Source: Bifidobacterium breve
GTDB taxonomy: Bacteria > Actinomycetota > Thermoleophilia > Solirubrobacterales > Solirubrobacteraceae
Direction: 5' to 3'
DNA length: 64,000 bases
NCBI GenBank assembly: GCA_945878865.1
Contig: CAMCUD010000020.1
Span: 1-64,000, forward strand
Both the position numbers and the translations under genes were made by a program. A model generated the notes under the pieces. It did not search any database. It saw nothing but the letters and a program-made list of their open reading frames with translations, and was not told the DNA's origin. Shown here piece by piece: positions 36,862-46,680 of the stretch; position 1 is the first letter of the stretch; each line of letters begins with the position of its first letter.

Positions 36862-38981
36862 GCCGCGACCGGGACGGCCTCGGCCAGCGCGAGCGCGTCG
36901 GCCAGGAGCGCGTGCTCGGGCGCTTCAAGGCGCGGGTCGAGCGCGAGCAGCCGCTCGGCCCGGCTGTGCGCGCGCTCGAGCAGATCGGCGTCCTCGGGCA
37001 GCCGCGCGACGCGGAAGCGGGCGAGCCCCGACTGCTTCGTGCCGGTCAGCTCGCCCTCCCCGCGCAGCTCGAGGTCGATCTCGGCGAGCTTGAAGCCGTC
37101 GCTGTGCTGCGCCAGCGCGCTGAGGCGGGGCGAGTCCTTCGGACCGAACAGCAGACAGAGCGATGCGTGCCCGCCACGTCCCACGCGGCCGCGCAGCTGG
37201 TGCAGCTGGCTGATGCCGTAGCGCTCGGCATCCTCGACGAGCATCACCGTGGCGTTGGGGACGTCGATGCCGACCTCGATGACCGTCGTGGCGACGAGGA
37301 CGTCCGCCTCACCGGCCGCGAAGCGCTCCATCGCCTCAGCCTTCTCCCGCGGCTTCATCTGCCCGTGCATGAGCACGACCTCAAAGTCGGCGAACTCCCC
37401 GGCCTTCAGGCGCTCGTACTCGGCGGTCGCCGCACGCGCCGCCACCGCCTCGGAGTCCTCGACGAGCGGGCACACCACGAAGGCCTGACGGCCGGCGCGC
37501 AGCTCCTCGCGGATGCGCTCGTAGGCCCGCTCGCGCTCACGCTCGCCGCCGGCGACGAACGTCTCGATCGGCTGGCGGCCCTTCGGGAGCTCCTTCAGCG
37601 CGGTGACGTCGAGCGCGCCGAAGCTCGCCAGGCGCCGGGTGCGGGGGATCGGCGTGGCCGTCATGTGCAGGACGTGCGGCGCGAGGCCGGCCCTCGCCTT
37701 CGCATCCAGCGCGGCCCGCTGGCGCACACCGAAGCGGTGCTGCTCGTCGACGACCGCGACCGCGAGATCGGCGAACACGACCGGGTCCTCGATGACCGCG
37801 TGCGTGCCGACGAGCAGCGGCAGTTCGCCCGTCGCGAGCTTGCCGAGGATGTCCTTGCGCCGTGACGCGGTCGTCGAGCCCGTCAGCAGCGCCGCGGGCA
37901 CGAGTCCCCCCGGCATCAGCGACTGGATCGTCGCGAAGTGCTGCTCGGCCAGCGTCTCGGTCGGCGCCATGAGCACCGCCTGGCGCCCGTGCTCGACGGC
38001 GCGCAGCATCGCGTGCAGCGCAACGACCGTCTTTCCCGACCCGACCTCGCCCATGAGCAGCCGCTGCATCGGCGTATCACGGGCCAGATCGGCGTCGACC
38101 TCGTCCATCGCCCGTAGCTGGTCACCCGTCGGCGCGAAGGGCAGCTGCTCCGTCCGCCACGTCTCCGACATCGACGGCGGGTCAGCGAGCGGCTCGGCCG
38201 CGGCGGCGGCGCGGCGTTCGGCCTTCAGCCGCAGCTGCACGATCTGGTCGAGCAGCAGCTCGTCGAACGCCAGCCGGCGCCTGCCGTGCTCCTGCTCGGT
38301 CGCCCCGCCGCCTGACCGGACGAGGCCATGAGCGGCGCGCAGGGCGGCCTGGATGCCGGGGAGCTCCTCTTCCAGGCGCAGCCGGGCCGGCAGCGGCTCC
38401 GGCACGTCGGCGATCGCCTCGCGGTGGTCGCGCACGAGGGTGTGCAGCTGCAGTGAGCTGATCCCCTCCGTCGCACGGTACGTCGCGACCCCCTCCTCCC
38501 CGCCGGCGGCGGCGGTCGTCTCGGCGTGGCTGGAGACCCGGAAGCGGTTGCGGGCCTCGTACTTGCCGGCCAGGATCAGCCGCGTGCCCGGCGGATACCG
38601 GCGCTCGAGCCACGGCTGGTTGAAGAACGTCACCATCATCACGCCGGTGTGGTCGGCGACTGTCGCCTCCACGAGCGGGCGCATCCCGCGCCGGCGGACC
38701 GCACGTGAGCGGATCGACTTCACCTCGACGACGACCGTGGCGGTCTCGTCGGGCTGGAGCGCCGCCACCGTCCGCGACTCCCCGCCGCCGCGCGGCAGGT
38801 GGGCGATGAGGTCCCCGACCGTGAGCAGGCCGAGCGTCTCCAGGGCGTCTGCCGCTTTCTGGCCGGCTTTCGCGTCGAGCTCCTGGGCGAGCTTCGACGG
38901 CCGCGGCCAGCGCACCGGCGCGGCACGCAGCTCGTCGTCGCTCAGCACCTCCGCGGAGGCGAAATGGGTCGGGACCGGCAC
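36858..38981 (-). CDS. recG: ATP-dependent DNA helicase RecG
   Basis: LLMGEVGSGKTVVALHAML; VVDEQHRFGVRQRAAL; TATPIPRT; QLRGRVGRGGHASLCLL. Confidence 0.96.
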   Translation of the reverse strand: MPVPTHFASAEVLSDDELRAAPVRWPRPSKLAQELDAKAGQKAADALETLGLLTVGDLIAHLPRGGGESRTVAALQPDETATVVVEVKSIRSRAVRRRGMRPLVEATVADHTGVMMVTFFNQPWLERRYPPGTRLILAGKYEARNRFRVSSHAETTAAAGGEEGVATYRATEGISSLQLHTLVRDHREAIADVPEPLPARLRLEEELPGIQAALRAAHGLVRSGGGATEQEHGRRRLAFDELLLDQIVQLRLKAERRAAAAAEPLADPPSMSETWRTEQLPFAPTGDQLRAMDEVDADLARDTPMQRLLMGEVGSGKTVVALHAMLRAVEHGRQAVLMAPTETLAEQHFATIQSLMPGGLVPAALLTGSTTASRRKDILGKLATGELPLLVGTHAVIEDPVVFADLAVAVVDEQHRFGVRQRAALDAKARAGLAPHVLHMTATPIPRTRRLASFGALDVTALKELPKGRQPIETFVAGGERERERAYERIREELRAGRQAFVVCPLVEDSEAVAARAATAEYERLKAGEFADFEVVLMHGQMKPREKAEAMERFAAGEADVLVATTVIEVGIDVPNATVMLVEDAERYGISQLHQLRGRVGRGGHASLCLLFGPKDSPRLSALAQHSDGFKLAEIDLELRGEGELTGTKQSGLARFRVARLPEDADLLERAHSRAERLLALDPRLEAPEHALLADALALAEAVPVAA

Positions 38982-39011
38982 CGCCCCATGATGCCGCGCG
39001 CGGCGGTCGGG

Positions 39012-40502
39012 TCAGGCGGGTGCCAGCGCGCCCGCGGCCTGCACCGCCGCGGCGCGCAGCGCGTCGAGCCGGACCGCCGAGCGCTCCGCGGCGGTGACCT
39101 CCTCGGCGAGCACCAGCAGACCGTCACGGACATGCGCGCCGTACCCGCCGGCGACGGCCGCCTGCGCACCCGCAGGCGCCCGGACGACCGCGACGAGGAG
39201 ATGCCGGCGCTGCGGCATCGTGTCGTCGGCCCAGAGCGCCAGCCAGCCCGGCGCGCCGCCGAGATCCCCGTGCACGACACGCATCGGGACGCCGGCGATC
39301 GGGCTCCGGAAGCGATGGCGAAAGCGGGCCGGGTCCTCGACCGTGAGGCGGTGCGCGGCGGCGTACTCGCGGACGAACGCCTCGAGGCCCCACGGCAGGC
39401 CGCGGGAGGAGACCTCGTCGGCGTGCACCTCGCTGCCCGCGCGCCACGCGGCACGGATCCCGAGCGGGACGAAGATGAAGAGCGTGATCGCCAGCACCAC
39501 GAACAGCTCGCCGGTGTAGTCGGGGAGCGCGAGGGCGAGCGCCACGTCGATCGCGCTCCACAGCGCGATGCCGATGAGGATCGCGACAAGCGCGATGAGC
39601 CGGACCTTCCAGCGGGTTCCCCGCCCCTTCGCCCCGCGATCGGCGACCTGGCTGTACGCCGCCTGCGCGGCCTCCACGCTGGCCGGAGGCGATGACCAGC
39701 TGACGTGGCGCACCCCTGCATCGAGCCATTCCTGGCGAGCGTCACGTGGCGGAGCTCCGACGGCGACCGCGGGATCGAGCGCGGGCTCGGCGGCGGTGAT
39801 CGTCGCAACCGCAGACGCGATCGCCGCAGCGACGGCGCACAGCGCGTCGAGCTCCGCCGGATCGTCGACGACGCCGCGCGTCACTACCGCGAGCGCGCCG
39901 TCGTAGAGCTCGACCCGCGTCCCCTCGGGCGCCGCAGCGAGCGCTGCGGTCGCCGGGCGGGCGATGAGCTCGAGGCGGGCCGGGTCCTCCGCGGGCGTGG
40001 CGGTCCACCCGATGCCGTCGATCTCCTGGCGCCAGGTCGGCACCGGCGCCACGGGCTCGGACTTCTTGCGGCCGAGCGACACGGTGGCCAGGGCCGTCAC
40101 GGTGCCGAAGCCACCCGGCTTGCCGGTGAGCCAGCGCACCGCGCGCGCCCCGTCGGGCAGCACGGCGAACACGATGGTGCGAGGGAACGCGTACCAGCTC
40201 TCACCGCCCTCGCTGTCCGAGCGCGTCGCCAGATGGACGTGGTGGGCGACGACGCCGTCGACCCCGCCCGGCAGGCGCCCGGAGCAGAGGTTCCACGTCG
40301 AGCGCTCCGGCCGCTTCGTGAACCCGCCGCGCGCGGAGAAGACGCCGCCCTGGTCCTGTGTGACGAACCCCGCCCGGTGCTCACCGGCGCCCAGGCCCGC
40401 GCGCAGCGTCTCCGTCACCGGCGGCAGCAGGCCTTCGCGCTCGAAGCGCAGCCCGCGCGCGGCGGCCCAGCGTTCCATCGTGTCCTTCGACCCATCGATC
40501 AT
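39012..40502 (-). CDS. Uncharacterised membrane protein
   Basis: 496-aa ORF; two TM segments VRLIALVAILIGIALWSAIDVALAL and ELFVVLAITLFIFVPLGIRAAW. Confidence 0.7.
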   Translation of the reverse strand: MIDGSKDTMERWAAARGLRFEREGLLPPVTETLRAGLGAGEHRAGFVTQDQGGVFSARGGFTKRPERSTWNLCSGRLPGGVDGVVAHHVHLATRSDSEGGESWYAFPRTIVFAVLPDGARAVRWLTGKPGGFGTVTALATVSLGRKKSEPVAPVPTWRQEIDGIGWTATPAEDPARLELIARPATAALAAAPEGTRVELYDGALAVVTRGVVDDPAELDALCAVAAAIASAVATITAAEPALDPAVAVGAPPRDARQEWLDAGVRHVSWSSPPASVEAAQAAYSQVADRGAKGRGTRWKVRLIALVAILIGIALWSAIDVALALALPDYTGELFVVLAITLFIFVPLGIRAAWRAGSEVHADEVSSRGLPWGLEAFVREYAAAHRLTVEDPARFRHRFRSPIAGVPMRVVHGDLGGAPGWLALWADDTMPQRRHLLVAVVRAPAGAQAAVAGGYGAHVRDGLLVLAEEVTAAERSAVRLDALRAAAVQAAGALAPA

Positions 40503-40564
40503 CGTCAGCTCCCGTGTCGGCTCCGGGGAGATGACGGCGGAGCCGCCCCGGTCTTACGCGGACG

Positions 40565-40912
40565 CTACCTGCGGTCCCACCGGTCGCGCAACGCGTCACC
40601 GAACCGGCGCGCCCGGCGCACGGTCGTGGACATCTTCACGCGGTCGGCCATCACGTTGCGCGGCTGCGGCAGTGCAGCCACGTCGGTCTGGTCGATCGTG
40701 AGCGTCACCGCGCGGTTGGTGATCCGGGAGACCTCCGGCGCGTCCACGAATCGCGGGCCGTCCGGGGTGTCGATGTCGATGCCGTCGAGCATGTGCTCGC
40801 GCTGGATGTGATGGACCTTCTTCACCGTCCCGACCTCGATGCCGTGGACGTCGAGTACCGGCGTGCCGCGGCGCAGCGCCTGGTAGCTGATCGCGTGCTC
40901 GTCGTCGGTCAT
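40565..40912 (-). CDS. PRC-barrel-like small protein
   Basis: AISYQALRRGTPVLDVHGIEVGTVKKVHHIQREHMLDGIDIDTPDG. Confidence 0.65.
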   Translation of the reverse strand: MTDDEHAISYQALRRGTPVLDVHGIEVGTVKKVHHIQREHMLDGIDIDTPDGPRFVDAPEVSRITNRAVTLTIDQTDVAALPQPRNVMADRVKMSTTVRRARRFGDALRDRWDRR

Positions 40913-40931
40913 GCGTGCATGATGCCGGGCG

Positions 40932-42563
40932 TCACTCCGCGGCGAGCAGCCACCACCAGCTGGGCTGGCCGCCGTGGTGGTGGTCGACCTCGACGTCGCC
41001 GCCGGCGAGGGACCGCAAGGCGTCCTCGTCGAGCGGCGCGCCGTCGCCGGCGATGGCCGTGAGGAGCTCCGCGCCGTCGGCCAGTGCCGCGAGCACCGTC
41101 GCCAGCGTCTCGCGCGGGTCCCCCCATGCGACGAGCTCGTCGTCGACGTAGCCCACCGCCTCCCCGGCGGCAAACCGGCCCTGCGCGTCGTCTCGTCCGG
41201 CGGGCGCCACGCCGCCAGTGCGGATGCCCTCGAGGAGCTCGAGCATCGCGGCGGCGTTCGCTTCGGCCCCGCGATCCGCCTCGTAGCCGAGGACGACGGA
41301 CAGTCCGGCCTGCTGCGAGCGGGTCGGCACGACGGCGACGCGCTTGTCGGCCAACCCGGCCGCCTCGGTGGCGGCCATGATGACGTTGCCCGAGTTGGGC
41401 AGGAGGACGACTTCCTCGCCGGGCGCCTGGTGGATCCCGGCGAGCAGCTCGTACGTCGACGGGTTCAGCGTGGGCCCGCCGTCGACGCACTCGACGCCGA
41501 ACGACTCGTACAGCGCCCGGATGCCGTTGCCGGAGACGACCGCGACGACCACCGACTTCCCGGGAGCGAGGCGGCCGGCCCGCTCGGCGACCTGGACGTG
41601 CATGTCGGCGACATCAACGTGGCCCACCTCACCGGCGCCGTCGAACACCGCAGTCGCTTGCGCCGGGTCGTCGGTGTGGACGTGGACCTTCAGCGTGGTC
41701 GCGTCGCCGACCACGAGCACGGAATCCCCGACCTCGTAGAGGGCGTCGGTGAACGCCGCCGGATCGAGGTCGCGGCCGAAGACGGCGAAGTTCGTGCAGT
41801 ACCGGAACGTCGAGGACTCGTGGTGCGGGTGCGTGATCCGCGCGGGCGCGAAGTGCGCGACCTCCGGCGCTTCGGTGCCGCGAAGCACCGCGATGACCCC
41901 GGCGAAGATCACCGTGAGCGCGTGCCCGCCGGAGTCCACGACGCCGGCCTCCTTGAGCACCGGGAGCAGCTCCGGGCCGCGCCGCACGGACGCCTCGCCG
42001 GCCCGCAGCATGACCTCGAGGAAGTCGGCGAGCTTGGCGGCCTGCGCGACCGGGTCGGCGTCGGCGTCGAGGCGCGGCGCGGCCATGTGCGCGACCTCGC
42101 TGGCCGCCGCGGCGCCCATCTCCCGCGCGACCGTGAGGATCGTGCCCTCCTGCGGCTCGCGCACCGAGAGGTACGCGCGCTCGGCGGCGCGGGTCATCGC
42201 CGCGGCGATCAGGACCGGCTCGACGAGCTCGCCGGGCCGGCTGATGAGCTCCTCAGCCGCACCCCGGATGAGCTGCGAGAGGATCACGCCGCTGTTGCCC
42301 CGCGCGCCGAGCAGCGCCGCGCGGGTCACGGAGTGGACGATCTCGTCCCGGCCGATCTCGTCGAGCGAACGGCCGTCCTCACCGGTCGCGAGGCGGTCGA
42401 GCTCGTCGAGCACCGCGCGCAGCGTGAGCGTCATGTTGTCCCCCGTGTCGCCGTCGGCGACCGGGAAGACGTTCAGGTCGTTGATCTCCTGGCGCCGTGC
42501 GTCCAGGTGCGCGAGCGCACCGGCCAGCACCGCGCGGAAGCGGATGAGGCTGGGATCGGACAT
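40932..42563 (-). CDS. DAK2/DegV-type (FakA-like) kinase domain protein
   Basis: LNVFPVADGDTGDNMTLTLRAVLDEL; GARGNSGVILSQLIRG; GVVDSGGHALTVIF; next to rpmB. Confidence 0.9.
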   Translation of the reverse strand: MSDPSLIRFRAVLAGALAHLDARRQEINDLNVFPVADGDTGDNMTLTLRAVLDELDRLATGEDGRSLDEIGRDEIVHSVTRAALLGARGNSGVILSQLIRGAAEELISRPGELVEPVLIAAAMTRAAERAYLSVREPQEGTILTVAREMGAAAASEVAHMAAPRLDADADPVAQAAKLADFLEVMLRAGEASVRRGPELLPVLKEAGVVDSGGHALTVIFAGVIAVLRGTEAPEVAHFAPARITHPHHESSTFRYCTNFAVFGRDLDPAAFTDALYEVGDSVLVVGDATTLKVHVHTDDPAQATAVFDGAGEVGHVDVADMHVQVAERAGRLAPGKSVVVAVVSGNGIRALYESFGVECVDGGPTLNPSTYELLAGIHQAPGEEVVLLPNSGNVIMAATEAAGLADKRVAVVPTRSQQAGLSVVLGYEADRGAEANAAAMLELLEGIRTGGVAPAGRDDAQGRFAAGEAVGYVDDELVAWGDPRETLATVLAALADGAELLTAIAGDGAPLDEDALRSLAGGDVEVDHHHGGQPSWWWLLAAE

Positions 42564-42605
42564 GGGGCGCTGGACGCCCGCCGCGCGATGCGGCAGGCGG
42601 AAGGC

Positions 42606-42797
42606 CTAGACGGCCTTGGTGACCTTGCCGGCCTTGAGGCAGCGCGTGCACACGTAGGCACGCGTCGGCGTCTTGCCGTCGAGGATCCGGACCTTCTGGA
42701 GGTTCGGGTTGAAGCGCCGCTTCGTCGCGACCATCGAGTGAGAGCGGCTGTTCCCGAAGGCGGGACCCTTACCGCAGCTGTGGCAGACCTTGGCCAT
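42606..42797 (-). CDS. rpmB: 50S ribosomal protein bL28
   Basis: [38 protein letters not shown]. Confidence 0.97.
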   Translation of the reverse strand: MAKVCHSCGKGPAFGNSRSHSMVATKRRFNPNLQKVRILDGKTPTRAYVCTRCLKAGKVTKAV

Positions 42798-42830
42798 AAG
42801 GCGGAGGAGTGTAGCGGCTTGTGCGCGCCG

Positions 42831-43157
42831 TCAGCGGTGCGCAGGCTCGCGCGCCGGATCGTGCTCGGGACGACGCGCCGGACGCGGCTTGGACTCGCCG
42901 ATCCGGCCGGGCTCGCGCAGGCGCACAGGCGACGGCTGCGCGCCGGGAAGCGGCAGCTCCGCGGGCAAGCCGCGCGGACCGTCCGGCTCCTCCTCTGGCC
43001 CGTCATCGGGCTCATCGGGCCAGTCGTCACGCGGCCACCAGTCCTTCAGGGCGCTCCAGCCACGCTCGTCGAGCATCGCCCAGACCAGCGCAGCGGCGCC
43101 CACGACGTGGACGACGAAGGTGAGGAGCAACGCGATGATCTCTTCGGTGTGCGTCAC
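42831..43157 (-). CDS. Small single-TM protein with Pro/acidic tail
   Basis: MTHTEEIIALLLTFVVHVVGAAALVWAMLDERGWSALKDWWP... Confidence 0.6.
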   Translation of the reverse strand: MTHTEEIIALLLTFVVHVVGAAALVWAMLDERGWSALKDWWPRDDWPDEPDDGPEEEPDGPRGLPAELPLPGAQPSPVRLREPGRIGESKPRPARRPEHDPAREPAHR

Positions 43158-43215
43158 CGTCGGGCAAATGTACCCGGCCGCGGCGTCGCGTGCGGCCGGG
43201 TGGGCGCTCCGCCGC

Positions 43216-43638
43216 TCAGACGCCGAGCTGCTGGCGCACCTTCACCAGCGCCAGGACCGCGTGGGCCGCGTGCGCGCCCGAATCGCGCTTGCCGCCGCCC
43301 GAGCGGGCCAGCGCCTGATCCATGTTCTCCACGGTCAGCACGCCGAACGCGCACGGCACGCCGGTCTGCAGCTGCACGTCCTGGATGCCGCGGGCGCTCT
43401 CGTTGCACACGTAGTCGTAGTGCGTCGTCTCGCCGCGGATGACCGCGCCGAGGCACGCCACGCCGTCGTACTTCCCGCTCTGGGCCGCGTACTTCGCCGC
43501 CAGCGGCAGCTCGAACGCGCCGGGCACAGCGAAGAGGTCGACCTCACCGCCGGCGGCCTCGAAGACCTCCTTGGCGGAGACGATGAGGCGCTCAGAGAGC
43601 TCCTCGTAGAACTCGGCGGCGACGATCGCGAACCTCAC
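43216..43638 (-). CDS. ribH: 6,7-dimethyl-8-ribityllumazine synthase
   Basis: [42 protein letters not shown]. Confidence 0.96.
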   Translation of the reverse strand: MRFAIVAAEFYEELSERLIVSAKEVFEAAGGEVDLFAVPGAFELPLAAKYAAQSGKYDGVACLGAVIRGETTHYDYVCNESARGIQDVQLQTGVPCAFGVLTVENMDQALARSGGGKRDSGAHAAHAVLALVKVRQQLGV

Positions 43639-44924
43639 TTGCCCTCCTCACGGTCGCGGGCGCGCTCCTCGGCGACCATCTCCTCGTCGAGCGCCAGCCC
43701 CTGGTGGTGGAGCATGTGCCCCATCTTCTCGGCCTTCGCCCGCAGGTACGCCTCGTTGTGCTGGTTCGGCGTGTGCTCGATCGGGATCTGCGCGCTCACC
43801 GACAGCCCGTAGCCCTCGAGGCCACGGATCTTCTTCGGGTTGTTCGTGAGGATGCGGATGGAGCTCAGACCGAGGTCGACGAGGATCTGCGCGCCGATGC
43901 CGTAGTCGCGCAGGTCGGCGGGCAGGCCGAGCTTGAGGTTCGCCTCGACCGTGTCGAGCCCTTCCTCCTGGAGCTTGTAGGCCTTGAGCTTGTTCAGCAG
44001 GCCGATGCCGCGCCCCTCCTGCGCGAGGTAGAGGAGCACGCCAGCGCCCTCCCGCTCGATCATCGCCAGCGCGGACTCGAGCTGCTCACCGCAGTCGCAG
44101 CGCAGCGAGTGGAAGACATCGCCGGTCAGGCACTCCGAGTGGACGCGGACGAGGATGTCCTCCTTGCCCTCGACGTCGCCCTTGACCATCGCGATGTGGT
44201 GCTTGTCGTCGACCAGTGAGCGGTAGCCCACGACGGTGAAGTCGCCGAACGACGTCGGCAGCGACGTGGAGACCACGCGTTCGACGAGCTTGTCGTGGCG
44301 GCGCCGGTAGGCGATGAGGTCGGCGATGGTGATGAGCTTCAGCCCGTGCTTGACCGCGTAGACCGCGAGGTCGGGCACGCGCGCCATCGAGCCGTCCTCG
44401 TTCTGGATCTCGCAGATGAGGCCCGCCGGGACGCAGCCGGCCAAGCGCGCGAGGTCGACGGACGCCTCGGTGTGGCCCGTCCGCTCCAGCACGCCGCCGT
44501 CCTTGGCCTTCAGCGGGTGCACGTGGCCCGGGACGACGATGTCGCTCTTGCCCTTCTCGGGATCGGCCGCGACGCTGATCGTCGTCGCCTGGTCGGCCGC
44601 GCTGATGCCGGTGGTGACGCCCTCGGCCGCCTCGATCGTGACGGTGAACGGCGTCTCGTACTGGGACTCGTTCTTCGCGGCCATCAGCTCGAGGCCGAGC
44701 TCGTCGCAGCGCTCCGGGGTGAGCGCCAGGCAGATCCAGCCGCCGGCCTGGCGGGTCATGAAGTTGATCGCCTCGGGGGTGACGTGCTCGGCCGCCATGA
44801 CGAGGTCGCCCTCGTTCTCGCGGTCCTCGTCGTCGATGACCACGACCATCTTGCCGGCGGCGATGTCCTCCAGCGCCTCCTCGATGGTCGCGAACTTCAC
44901 GTCCTCGCGGGTGGGTGAGCTCAT
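43635..44924 (-). CDS. ribBA: Bifunctional DHBP synthase/GTP cyclohydrolase II
   Basis: [48 protein letters not shown]. Confidence 0.97.
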   Translation of the reverse strand: MSSPTREDVKFATIEEALEDIAAGKMVVVIDDEDRENEGDLVMAAEHVTPEAINFMTRQAGGWICLALTPERCDELGLELMAAKNESQYETPFTVTIEAAEGVTTGISAADQATTISVAADPEKGKSDIVVPGHVHPLKAKDGGVLERTGHTEASVDLARLAGCVPAGLICEIQNEDGSMARVPDLAVYAVKHGLKLITIADLIAYRRRHDKLVERVVSTSLPTSFGDFTVVGYRSLVDDKHHIAMVKGDVEGKEDILVRVHSECLTGDVFHSLRCDCGEQLESALAMIEREGAGVLLYLAQEGRGIGLLNKLKAYKLQEEGLDTVEANLKLGLPADLRDYGIGAQILVDLGLSSIRILTNNPKKIRGLEGYGLSVSAQIPIEHTPNQHNEAYLRAKAEKMGHMLHHQGLALDEEMVAEERARDREEGK

Positions 44925-45514
44925 CGGACCGCTCCGGTCAGCTTTTCGACGTACTTGGCCAAGACATCCACCTCCAGATTCACCGGGCGGCCTGGCGCGG
45001 CGCTTCCCAGATTCGTGCGGGACAGCGTCTCGGGGATCAGCGAGACGGCGAAGCTCTCGTCGTCGACGCGCGCGACGGTCAGCGAGACCCCGTCGACGGC
45101 GATCGACCCCTTCTCGACGACGTAGCGCAGGAGCCCGGGATCCTCGGGCGTGATCGTGACGACCCGGGCGAACCCGTCGTCCTCGACGCCCGTGACGCGC
45201 GCCAGCCCGTCGACGTGGCCCTGCATGATGTGGCCGCCCAGCCGCGCGTCGGCACGCAGCGCGAGCTCGAGGTTGACCGGGTCGCCCGCGGCGAGCTCCC
45301 CGAGGGACGAGCGGCGCAGCGACTCGTGCATGACGTCGGCGGTAAACGCGTCGCCGTCGATCGTCACGGCGGTCAGGCAGACGCCGTTGACCGCGACGCT
45401 GTCACCGAGGCCGATTTGGGGCGTCAGCGACGTGCTGAGCGTCAGCCGGACGCCGTCGTCGGTCGCATCGAGCGCCGCGACGCGGCCGAGGTCTTCCACG
45501 AGGCCGGTGAACAC
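44921..45514 (-). CDS. ribE: Riboflavin synthase alpha subunit
   Basis: [38 protein letters not shown]. Confidence 0.96.
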   Translation of the reverse strand: MFTGLVEDLGRVAALDATDDGVRLTLSTSLTPQIGLGDSVAVNGVCLTAVTIDGDAFTADVMHESLRRSSLGELAAGDPVNLELALRADARLGGHIMQGHVDGLARVTGVEDDGFARVVTITPEDPGLLRYVVEKGSIAVDGVSLTVARVDDESFAVSLIPETLSRTNLGSAAPGRPVNLEVDVLAKYVEKLTGAVR

Positions 45515-45515
45515 C

Positions 45516-46655
45516 TCACCACTCCTTCACGCGGGCTGAGATGAGCAGGTCCTCTTCGACGCGCTCGCACTCGAGCGTCAGCGCCCGCAGCGCGTCGTTG
45601 ATCGTCTCCGCGCCGACGCCCTCGATCGGGTCGCGCGCGGTCTTGCCGCCGAGGATGATCGGGGCGAGGAACAGGCGGATCTCGTCGATCTCCCCGGCGT
45701 CGAGGAACGCGCCGGCGAGCTTGGGGCCGCCCTCCAGGAGGATCGAGTGGACGCCGTCGGCGCCGAGCTGGTCGAGCGCCGAGCACACCCGCGCGGGCTC
45801 GTTGCCGCCCTGCGCGACGACGATGTCGACGCCGGCCGCGCTCAGGCTGTTCGTCCGGCGGCGCGGCGCCGCGCGGCTCACCACGACCGTGAGCGGGACC
45901 TCGCCCACCTCGGCGACGAGCTTGCTGTCCACAGGCAGGCGGGCCGTCGAGTCGAAGACCACGCGGCGCGGCTGGCGCACGATCGGCTCCGTGTCGTCGA
46001 GCAGGCGCGCGGTCAGGCGCGGGTCGTCGTGCAGCGCGGTGCCGATGCCGACGGCGACCGCGTCGACGCTCGCCCGCCACTGATGGACCCGCGTGCGGCT
46101 GGATTCGCCGCTGATCCACTGCGAGTCGCCCGTGCGGGTGGCGACCTTGCCGTCGAGCGTCGTCGCGGACTTGAAGAGGATCCAGGGCCGGCCGGTCTTC
46201 GCGTGCTTGCGGAACGCCTGATTGAGGTGGCGCGCGCGGACCGCGATGTCGCTGGCGGGATCGGCGACCTCGATCTCGACGCCCTCGTCGCGCAGGATGC
46301 CGAGCCCGCGCCCGCTGGCCTTCTCCGACGGATCGTCGCTGGCGACGACAACGCGCCCGATGCCCGCCGCGGCGATCGCATCGGTGCACGGCGGGGTCTT
46401 GCCGGTGTGGCAGCACGGCTCGAGCGAGACGTACATCGTGGCGCCGCGCAGGTCGGTGTCCCCCGCCGCTGCGATCGCGTTGACCTCGGCGTGCGGGCCG
46501 CCGTATTCGGCGTGCCAGCCCTCACCGACGACCTCGCCGTCCTGGACGATCACCGCGCCGACGACGGGATTCGGGTGGACCCGGCCCTTGCCGTTGCCCG
46601 CAAGCTCCACGGCACGCTGGAGGTGCCGGCGGTCGGTCTCGGTCTGCAGGGCCAT
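45516..46655 (-). CDS. ribD: Bifunctional riboflavin deaminase/reductase RibD
   Basis: GRVHPNPVVGAVIVQDGEVVGEGWHAEYGGPHAEVNAI; CCHTGKTPPCTDAI; DGKVATRTGDSQWISGESSR. Confidence 0.96.
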   Translation of the reverse strand: MALQTETDRRHLQRAVELAGNGKGRVHPNPVVGAVIVQDGEVVGEGWHAEYGGPHAEVNAIAAAGDTDLRGATMYVSLEPCCHTGKTPPCTDAIAAAGIGRVVVASDDPSEKASGRGLGILRDEGVEIEVADPASDIAVRARHLNQAFRKHAKTGRPWILFKSATTLDGKVATRTGDSQWISGESSRTRVHQWRASVDAVAVGIGTALHDDPRLTARLLDDTEPIVRQPRRVVFDSTARLPVDSKLVAEVGEVPLTVVVSRAAPRRRTNSLSAAGVDIVVAQGGNEPARVCSALDQLGADGVHSILLEGGPKLAGAFLDAGEIDEIRLFLAPIILGGKTARDPIEGVGAETINDALRALTLECERVEEDLLISARVKEW

Positions 46656-46680
46656 GGGCCCTTGGGAGTGTAGGTGCCGC

